Assembly (NCBI GenBank): GCA_902577875.1
Contig: CACHAX010000007.1
Location: 1 to 53,428 of the forward strand
From: an uncultured Pelagibacteraceae bacterium
GTDB lineage: Bacteria; Pseudomonadota; Alphaproteobacteria; Pelagibacterales; Pelagibacteraceae
Reading direction: 5' to 3'
Length of the DNA stretch: 53,428 nucleotides
Position numbers and translations under genes: made by a program. Below the pieces are notes generated by a model. That model saw only the letters and a list, made by a program, of their open reading frames with translations, made no database searches and was not told the origin of the DNA. The stretch's first letter is position 1. Each line of letters starts with the position of its first letter. Positions 48,088-53,428 of this stretch are shown one piece after another.

Positions 48088-48978
48088 TTAAAATTCCCAC
48101 TCAGAAATTTTACTATAAAGGAAGTTTCTAAAAGCTTGAACTCTCGCAACATTTTTGAGTGATTGTGGATATACAAAGTGTGCCTCAGTAGTTGGACCTT
48201 GAACGCTTGGTAAAACTTTAACAATATTTGGTTGTTTGACAGTCAAGTAATCTGGTATTGCAGCTAACCCTACACCACTTTGAACAGCTAATAGTAAACC
48301 ATAAACACTATTCACTCTCATTACAGTTTTTCTTTTTTTATTATCTTTCATTCCAAGTTTTAATGCCCAATCTGGATTATAAACTGGAGATGGAGCTCCT
48401 CTACCAAATGAAATAAAGTTGTGCTTATTTAAATCATTAACTGTCTTAGGATATCCATGTTTTTCTAGGTATTTTGGTGATCCGTAAATGTGATAATTGA
48501 TATCTATAAGCTTTTTTTGGATATAATTAAGTTGTTTTGGTCTTCTCATAAATATTCCAATATCCGCTTGTCTTGTGCTTAAATCTAGCTCTCTATCATC
48601 AAATATGAGTTCAACTTCAATCTCAGGATTTAGCTGCATAAATTCTTGTATTCTTGGTGTTAACCATGTTGTTCCAAAACTTACTACAGTTGTTACTGAT
48701 AATTTTCCAGAAGGTTTGGTTTTTTTGTCTCCTAAAGTTGTTTCTACCTCTTTTAATTTTGAGATTACCTCGTGAGCCGTTTTAAATACATATTCTCCAT
48801 TTTCTGTAAGAGTTAATCCTCTAGCATGTCTCTCAAACAATTTTACTTTTAAGTCTTCTTCTAAAGATTGAATTTGTCTACTTATTGCCGATTGACTAAG
48901 ATTTAGAATTACTGTAGCGCTTGTAAAACTACCTGCCTCAGCAACTGCATGAAAAATTTTTAATTTATCCCAATCCAT
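48088..48978 (-). CDS. LysR family transcriptional regulator
   Basis: DNA-binding regulator of 296 aa. The N-terminal winged helix-turn-helix is MDWDKLKIFHAVAEAGSFTS followed by SQSAISRQIQSLEEDLKVKLFERHARGL and LTENG. The C-terminal two-lobed effector domain spans about residues 90-290. The start shares a base with the acuI-like stop, so it is translated from the same message and may regulate that gene or a distant target such as DMSP or acrylate genes. The effector is unknown. Confidence 0.93.
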   Translation of the reverse strand: MDWDKLKIFHAVAEAGSFTSATVILNLSQSAISRQIQSLEEDLKVKLFERHARGLTLTENGEYVFKTAHEVISKLKEVETTLGDKKTKPSGKLSVTTVVSFGTTWLTPRIQEFMQLNPEIEVELIFDDRELDLSTRQADIGIFMRRPKQLNYIQKKLIDINYHIYGSPKYLEKHGYPKTVNDLNKHNFISFGRGAPSPVYNPDWALKLGMKDNKKRKTVMRVNSVYGLLLAVQSGVGLAAIPDYLTVKQPNIVKVLPSVQGPTTEAHFVYPQSLKNVARVQAFRNFLYSKISEWEF

Positions 48979-49979
48979 TATTTATTTACATCTACTACAA
49001 TTTTATTTTTTAAATTACCTTTTAATATATCAGGATAGACATTTAATAATTCATCTAATCCAATGGTATTTACTGATTTTTCTAAAATATTAAAATCTAG
49101 CAAAGCAGGAAATTCTCCCCATACAAACTCTTTTCTTTTTTTACTAATATTAACCGAGTCTACTCCCCATAATTTGACTGCTCTTAAAATAAATGGAATT
49201 ACTGATGTATTTAATTTATTGCCACTAGCATTTCCACATATGGCAACAATTCCTTTTGGTTTAGTTTGAGCTATTGCATTAGATAAAATGTTACCACCCA
49301 CGGTATCTACAACACCATCCCATGTTCCTTTATCTATTAATCTTGCTTCACCCTCAAATTCTTTACGATCTATAACGTTTTTAGCACCAAGTTCTTTTAA
49401 ATAATCTGCTTTATCTGGTTTACCAGTTATTGCTGTTACATTAATTCCCATTTTAGCAAGAACCATTACTGCTACCATACCAACACCACCAGTAGAACCT
49501 GTTACCAATACATCATTTACTTTTGATTGCATCAATAGTTCCTCTCTTGCTTTAACTGCAAAGGCGCATAACAAACCTGTAAGACCAGCTGTTCCTAAAA
49601 TCATAGCTTGTTTATTTGTCATTCCCTCAGGTGTTTTTGTAATATGATCTTTCTTAACTTTTGCATATTGAGAATATCCACCATCAAAAAGTTCACCCGC
49701 CCTACAACCTGTTAATATAACTCTGTCTCCTTCTTTAAATTCTTCACCATCTCCTTGTGCAACAGTTCCAGAAAAATCAATGCCCGGTATTCTTGGATAC
49801 TCTTTTACTAATTTACCACCATCTTTTAGTATCATTGCATCTTTCCAATTAAGATCAGAATAATCTATCTTAACTAACACCTCACCATCTTTAAAATGGT
49901 CTAAACTTAATTCTTTGACTTCTCTTGTAAAATGTTCGTTCTGATTGTTTATTACAACTGCTTTAAATGAGTCCGCCAT
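48978..49979 (-). CDS. acuI: Acrylyl-CoA reductase, YhdH/AcuI family
   Basis: NADPH-dependent MDR-family reductase, 333 aa, that would reduce acryloyl-CoA to propionyl-CoA. AcuI/YhdH markers are the N-terminal FKAVVINNQN, SDLNWKDAMILKDGGKLVK, PRIPGIDFSGTV, the loop VILTGCRAGELFDGGYSQYA, and the nucleotide-binding VLVTGSTGGVGMVAVMVLAKMG. Zinc ligands of alcohol dehydrogenases are absent, as expected. In marine bacteria this enzyme detoxifies acryloyl-CoA arising from DMSP breakdown. The gene is coupled to a LysR regulator and lies 15 bases downstream of folE. Confidence 0.9.
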   Translation of the reverse strand: MADSFKAVVINNQNEHFTREVKELSLDHFKDGEVLVKIDYSDLNWKDAMILKDGGKLVKEYPRIPGIDFSGTVAQGDGEEFKEGDRVILTGCRAGELFDGGYSQYAKVKKDHITKTPEGMTNKQAMILGTAGLTGLLCAFAVKAREELLMQSKVNDVLVTGSTGGVGMVAVMVLAKMGINVTAITGKPDKADYLKELGAKNVIDRKEFEGEARLIDKGTWDGVVDTVGGNILSNAIAQTKPKGIVAICGNASGNKLNTSVIPFILRAVKLWGVDSVNISKKRKEFVWGEFPALLDFNILEKSVNTIGLDELLNVYPDILKGNLKNKIVVDVNK

Positions 49980-49994
49980 GTTTATCAGTAAATA

Positions 49995-50597
49995 TTATTT
50001 TGCAATAAATCGCAAATATCTATTTTGATAACTTAAATCGTTTTTAAACTGTCCAAGATAAAAATTTGTAACTGTGGTAGCTTGCTCTTTTTTTATACCT
50101 CTCATAGTCATACACTGATGAGTTGAATCTATTGTTACCGCAACACCTTTTGCATCCAACGACTCCATTAAAGTATTAGCGATCTGAACAGTTAATCTTT
50201 CTTGTGTTTGTAATCTTTTAGAAAATACTTCTACCACTCTTGCTATTTTACTTAATCCTACAACTCTTTGATTTGGAATATATGCTACATGAGCAATTCC
50301 TATAATTGGTGCCATGTGATGTTCGCAATGACTTTGGACTGAAATATTTTTTTGAACAACCATATCGCTATAGCCTTCAACATCACCAAATGTTTTATCT
50401 AGAACTGCTTTAGGATCTTCTTTATATCCCTTGAAATATTCTTTAAATGCTTTTGTAACTCTTTTTGGAGTTTCCAATAAACCTTCTCTAGTAGGATCTT
50501 CACCTAACCATTTAAGGATTTTGACAAAAGCTTCTTCAGCTTCTTTGTCAGTTACTTCATTAATTTTTTTTTCGTTTTCGTTTTTTACTAATTTCAT
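49995..50597 (-). CDS. folE: GTP cyclohydrolase I
   Basis: First enzyme of tetrahydrofolate synthesis, making dihydroneopterin triphosphate from GTP. The 200 aa protein has WLGEDPTREGLLETPKRV, the zinc ligands Cys91 and His94 (SHCEHHMAPI) with Cys162 (QCMTMRG), and VGLSKIARVVEVFSKRLQTQE. It is the zinc-dependent FolE type (not FolE2). It diverges from hisI with 57 bases between starts, and folate supply fits the tetrahydrofolate-linked demethylase elsewhere in the window, although no operon joins them. Confidence 0.96.
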   Translation of the reverse strand: MKLVKNENEKKINEVTDKEAEEAFVKILKWLGEDPTREGLLETPKRVTKAFKEYFKGYKEDPKAVLDKTFGDVEGYSDMVVQKNISVQSHCEHHMAPIIGIAHVAYIPNQRVVGLSKIARVVEVFSKRLQTQERLTVQIANTLMESLDAKGVAVTIDSTHQCMTMRGIKKEQATTVTNFYLGQFKNDLSYQNRYLRFIAK

Positions 50598-50654
50598 GAC
50601 GTGCTTTTATATATATAAAACCTTAATTTTAAAATATTTAATATATTTATTATT

Positions 50655-51143
50655 ATGTTAGATAATTCCACATATATGTTTAAAAAAAGAGAAAATGTAG
50701 CAGAAATAGAAGAAGGTAAGCTTTTATCTCCAAAATTCGACAATGATGGATTGATTCCAGTCATTACAACATGCTCAAAAACAAAAGAAATATTAATGCA
50801 TGGGTATATGAATGTCGAAGCCTTCAAGTTAACTATTGAAACTAAAGAAGCTCATTACTGGAGCAGATCAAGACAATCAATTTGGCATAAAGGAAAAACA
50901 AGTGGGTTTGTTCAAAAAGTAAAGGAGATTCGAATTGATGATGATCAAGATGCAGTTTGGATGACTGTAGATATTGGCGAAGGCTCTAGTTGCCACGTTG
51001 GTTACAGATCCTGTTTTTATAGATCTGTTCCTTTGGGTAAAATTGATAATGCAAGACAAATCGAAATGAAATTTGAAGAAGAAGAAAAAAAATTTGATCC
51101 AGATGTTGTTTATAAAGGACAACCTAATCCAACAAAAATATAA
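50655..51143 (+). CDS. hisI: Phosphoribosyl-AMP cyclohydrolase
   Basis: Third step of histidine biosynthesis, opening the purine ring of PR-AMP. It is the single-domain form (162 aa, no HisE fusion). Conserved parts are ILMHGYMNVEAFKLTIET, AHYWSRSRQSIWHKGKTSG, the metal-binding DDDQDAVWMTVD and SSCHVGYRSCFYR with Cys ligands for zinc. An extra 25-30 residues at each end relative to minimal HisI carry mostly charged residues. The next gene starts 7 bases after the stop. It stands apart from any his operon. Confidence 0.95.
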   Translation: MLDNSTYMFKKRENVAEIEEGKLLSPKFDNDGLIPVITTCSKTKEILMHGYMNVEAFKLTIETKEAHYWSRSRQSIWHKGKTSGFVQKVKEIRIDDDQDAVWMTVDIGEGSSCHVGYRSCFYRSVPLGKIDNARQIEMKFEEEEKKFDPDVVYKGQPNPTKI

Positions 51144-51150
51144 AAAATTA

Positions 51151-51759
51151 ATGAAAGTTTTAAGTCCATTTGGACCAAAAATTGCTGTTGTTAAAATTCC
51201 GTTAAACTTGGTAAAAAAAATTAATGACGAAGTTGAAAGTATTATTAAAGATAAAAAAAAATTGAAATCAAATGACTATTCAAAAAAGTTAGTAGGTCAA
51301 GTTGAGCAAGAAATTGAATTAAAAAATAAATTTGTTAAAAAAAATTTAAAAAGTTTTATTTCTAAAAGTGTAAATCAATATTTAAAAAAAAATCTTAATA
51401 AGAAGTCAAAAAATATTAAAATTAAGAATTTATGGGTCGTAAGACAATTTAAAAATGATTATAACCCTGTACATTTTCATGATGGCAATGTTTCTGGAGT
51501 TGGTTATTTAAAAATTCCAAACAATTTAACAAAGGGACATAAAAAAATCAAAACTAACGGAACAATTGATTTTATTTATGGTTCTAAATCTTTTTTAAAT
51601 AATTCTATATTTAATCATAAACCAAGAGTTGGTGATCTTATCTTATTCCCAAATAATTTAATGCATACTGCATATCCATTTAAATCTGATGGTGAAAGAA
51701 GATCATTTTCTTTTAACATAGATATTGATAAAAAATTAACAAGATTGTTTCATGGCTGA
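51151..51759 (+). CDS. Putative 2OG-Fe(II) oxygenase
   Basis: A 202 aa protein resembling the 2OG-Fe(II) oxygenase group related to prolyl hydroxylases. The likely iron site is in YNPVHFHDGNVSGVGYLKIP (His and Asp) and MHTAYPFKSDGERRSFSFN, where the His is the distal ligand and an Arg would hold 2-oxoglutarate; GDLILFPNNL lies just before. The start at 51151 is preferred; a longer frame would overlap the 3' end of hisI. Its end overlaps the DUF2237 gene by 8 bases. The substrate, perhaps a protein or small metabolite, is unknown. Confidence 0.8.
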   Translation: MKVLSPFGPKIAVVKIPLNLVKKINDEVESIIKDKKKLKSNDYSKKLVGQVEQEIELKNKFVKKNLKSFISKSVNQYLKKNLNKKSKNIKIKNLWVVRQFKNDYNPVHFHDGNVSGVGYLKIPNNLTKGHKKIKTNGTIDFIYGSKSFLNNSIFNHKPRVGDLILFPNNLMHTAYPFKSDGERRSFSFNIDIDKKLTRLFHG

Positions 51760-52126
51760 TAAACAAAAAAACGTTTTAGACGAAGACTTGGAGTTATGTT
51801 CAAATGATCCTTTAACAGGATGGTATAGAGACGGATGTTGCAATACAGATGAAAATGATCATGGTGTGCACACTGTTTGTGCAAAAGTAAATACTGAATT
51901 TTTAGAATGGTGTAAAGAAGCAGGCAATGATTTAATTACACCTCATACTGAGTTTGGTTTTCCGGGTTTAAAAGATGGAGATAGTTGGTGTGTGTGTGCA
52001 GGCTGGTATGCTCGAGCTTTAGAAGCGGGAAAAGGATGTCCAATTTATTTAAAGAAAACTCATAAAAACACTTTGAAACTTATTCCAATTGAAACTTTAA
52101 AAAAGTTTGCAATCGATTTATCCTAA
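51752..52126 (+). CDS. DUF2237 family protein
   Basis: A 124 aa cytoplasmic protein of unknown function with the DUF2237 pattern NVLDEDLELCSNDPLTGWYRDG, CCNTDENDHGVHTVCAKV, FLEWCKEAGNDL, then DSWCVCAGWYARALEAG. It is rich in conserved Cys (eight) and a few His, suggesting metal binding, though none has been shown here. It overlaps the oxygenase gene and ends directly against the ETF-QO stop. Co-occurrence with an Fe(II) oxygenase may reflect a shared pathway, which is a guess. Confidence 0.9.
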   Translation: MADKQKNVLDEDLELCSNDPLTGWYRDGCCNTDENDHGVHTVCAKVNTEFLEWCKEAGNDLITPHTEFGFPGLKDGDSWCVCAGWYARALEAGKGCPIYLKKTHKNTLKLIPIETLKKFAIDLS

Positions 52127-53428
52127 CTACATATTTCCATATTTAGGTCCACCCCCACCTTCTGGAGTGACCCAAGTAATATTTTGAGATGGCTCTTTAA
52201 TATCACAAGTTTTACAATGTATGCAATTTTGTGCATTTATTACAAATTTTTGAACAGAATTTACTTCTTGAACTTCATAAACTCCTGCTGGACAATATCT
52301 TTGTGCAGGCTCATCAAATTTTTCTAAAGTATATTTTATTGGCAAATCTGGATCTTTAAGTTTTAAGTGGACTGGCTGATTATCGTCATGAATTGTACCT
52401 GTTAAATAAACCGAACTAGTTTTATCAAAAGTAATAATGTTATCAGGCTTAGGATAATCAATTTTTGGCATTTTATCTGCTGGTTTTAAAGCTTCATGAT
52501 CAGCGTGTTTATGCTTTAATGTGAAAGGAAGCTTTCCTCTAAATAAAATCTGGTCAATTCCAGTAAATAATATACCCAGAATTAAACCCCAAGAGAAACT
52601 TGGTTTTACATTTCTTGCCTCATATAATTCTTTGTAAACCCAACTTTCTTTAAATTTTTGTTCATATGTAGATAAATTTATATTTTTTGTAAGATGCTCA
52701 TAAATTGTTTCAGCAGCGATCATTCCACTCTTCATTGCAGTATGAGACCCTTTTATTTTAGGCATATTTAATGTTCCCGCATCACATCCAACTAACAAAG
52801 CACCTGGCATAAACATCTGAGGTAAACTCTGTATACCTCCCTCAATTAAAGCTCTTGCGCCATAAGAAATTCTTTTTCCACCTTCAATTATTTTTTTTAT
52901 ATCTGGATGAGTTTTAAATCTTTGGAATTCATCGAAAGGTGAGAGATGAGGATTTTGGTAATCTAATCCAATTACGTAACCAAGAAAAACTTGCTTATTT
53001 TCTCCATGATACATAAAACTTCCACCGTAAGTGTTATTGTCTAAAGGCCATCCAGCAGTATGCATTACTAAACCTTCTGTATGATTTTTTTCATCTATCT
53101 CCCAAATTTCTTTAAAACCAATTCCATATTGTTGAGGATTTTTACCTTTGTCTAATTCAAACTTTTTTATTAATTCTTTTCCTAAGTGACCTCTGCATCC
53201 TTCTGCAAATACCGTAACTTTTGCATGTAATTCCATTCCTGGTTCATAAGTATCTTTTTTATTTCCCTCTTTGTCTATACCCATATCTTGGGTTGCAATA
53301 CCTTTAACTGATCCATCATTATTATATAAAACTTCACTTGCTGGAAATCCTGGGAATATTTCAACTCCTAATCCCTCAGCCTGCTCTGCTAACCATCTAC
53401 AAAGATTTGCAAGACTTATAATATAATT
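52127..53428 (-). CDS. Electron-transfer flavoprotein:ubiquinone oxidoreductase, N-terminally truncated by the window
   Basis: Membrane-associated flavo-iron-sulfur protein that passes electrons from ETF (fed by acyl-CoA and dimethylglycine/sarcosine dehydrogenases) to ubiquinone. The frame runs through the right edge; residues ahead of the first internal ATG at 53284 (IISLANLCRWLAEQAEGLG) match the family, so the start is outside the window and 433 aa are visible of about 540. Visible features are VFAEGCRGHLGKEL, GYVIGLDYQNPHLSPF, LVGCDAGTLNMPKIKGSH and the C-terminal [4Fe-4S] ligands in CPAGVYE and NCIHCKTCDI, then a GGGGPKYGNM end. It suits the dimethylglycine-dehydrogenase-type enzyme nearby. 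Confidence 0.95.
   Translation of the reverse strand, partial: NYIISLANLCRWLAEQAEGLGVEIFPGFPASEVLYNNDGSVKGIATQDMGIDKEGNKKDTYEPGMELHAKVTVFAEGCRGHLGKELIKKFELDKGKNPQQYGIGFKEIWEIDEKNHTEGLVMHTAGWPLDNNTYGGSFMYHGENKQVFLGYVIGLDYQNPHLSPFDEFQRFKTHPDIKKIIEGGKRISYGARALIEGGIQSLPQMFMPGALLVGCDAGTLNMPKIKGSHTAMKSGMIAAETIYEHLTKNINLSTYEQKFKESWVYKELYEARNVKPSFSWGLILGILFTGIDQILFRGKLPFTLKHKHADHEALKPADKMPKIDYPKPDNIITFDKTSSVYLTGTIHDDNQPVHLKLKDPDLPIKYTLEKFDEPAQRYCPAGVYEVQEVNSVQKFVINAQNCIHCKTCDIKEPSQNITWVTPEGGGGPKYGNM

Noticed and set aside
48024-48224. 66-codon minus-strand frame across the LysR 3' end
   Set aside because: Frame-shifted reading of LysR extending into the operator region; no family pattern.
51073-51150. 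N-terminal extension of the 2OG-Fe(II) oxygenase
   Set aside because: Overlaps the hisI 3' end and is a Lys-rich reading of hisI codons.
1-53428. CRISPR arrays, insertion sequences, prophage or origin
   Set aside because: No regularly spaced repeats, transposase, integrase, phage structural genes or DnaA-box cluster were seen.

Overview
The window is a dense, strongly A+T-rich stretch of bacterial chromosome. Gene content and style fit the SAR11 clade (Pelagibacterales, marine Alphaproteobacteria): almost no intergenic DNA, many start/stop overlaps of 1-11 bases, Lys/Asn/Ile-rich proteins, TRAP and TTT transporters, a dimethylglycine dehydrogenase-type enzyme, an AcuI-type reductase, an Fe(III) ABC importer and polyamine genes. 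This taxonomic call is inferred from gene content; no marker gene was compared. There is no sign of phage, insertion sequence, CRISPR or a foreign island. No gene-free stretch exceeds 300 bases (the longest is about 155).

Layout. 1-1.3 kb: 5'-truncated phosphomannomutase/phosphoglucomutase, followed by a short GC-rich structured element. 1.4-8.7 kb: TauE/SafE exporter, dusA, malonyl-CoA decarboxylase, a complete TRAP transporter (M, Q, P) and a divergent class III CoA-transferase, together readable as a malonate (or related acid) uptake and activation module. 8.7-12.3 kb: rpoZ with a long acidic tail, an MFS carrier, a beta-hydroxyacid dehydrogenase, a PNPOx-like flavoprotein and a short beta-carbonic-anhydrase-like protein. 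12.3-16.6 kb: envelope and secreted proteins (two different HExxH zincin-like proteins, one fused to MORN repeats, a beta-barrel candidate, DUF1330) and a gamma-carbonic anhydrase. 16.6-24.8 kb: thioredoxin-like protein, GT4, a small membrane protein, a TTT transporter (TctA/B/C) with a divergent AbrB-family protein, GT9, DUF6165, and an Anbu proteasome-like protease facing a circularly permuted ATP-grasp protein.

26.4-35.1 kb is the most coherent neighbourhood. A basic-amino-acid ABC importer without ATPase, together with a Nit-type amidase, leads to a SpeD-SpeE fusion (polyamine synthesis, releasing methylthioadenosine). A class II aldolase/short-chain dehydrogenase fusion follows, then mtnA, mtnP and apt. 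Read together these can make a polyamine and dispose of every part of the methylthioadenosine by-product; the aldolase/SDR fusion is a candidate for the missing step that cleaves methylthioribulose-1-phosphate.

35.1-38.4 kb: tRNA(CAU), a 37-codon basic small ORF, a small secreted protein, an AEC carrier, a TauD-type dioxygenase and a hydrolase carrying the haloacetate dehalogenase residue set. 38.5-41.5 kb: GMP reductase, tartrate/D-malate dehydrogenase and an EamA carrier. 41.5-48 kb: dimethylglycine dehydrogenase-like enzyme and an Fe(III) ABC operon, with an unannotated 57-codon Cys-motif small protein, a strong hairpin and a Fur-like operator region. 48-53.4 kb: LysR regulator coupled to acuI, folE, hisI, a 2OG-Fe(II) oxygenase, DUF2237 and a truncated ETF-ubiquinone oxidoreductase at the right edge.
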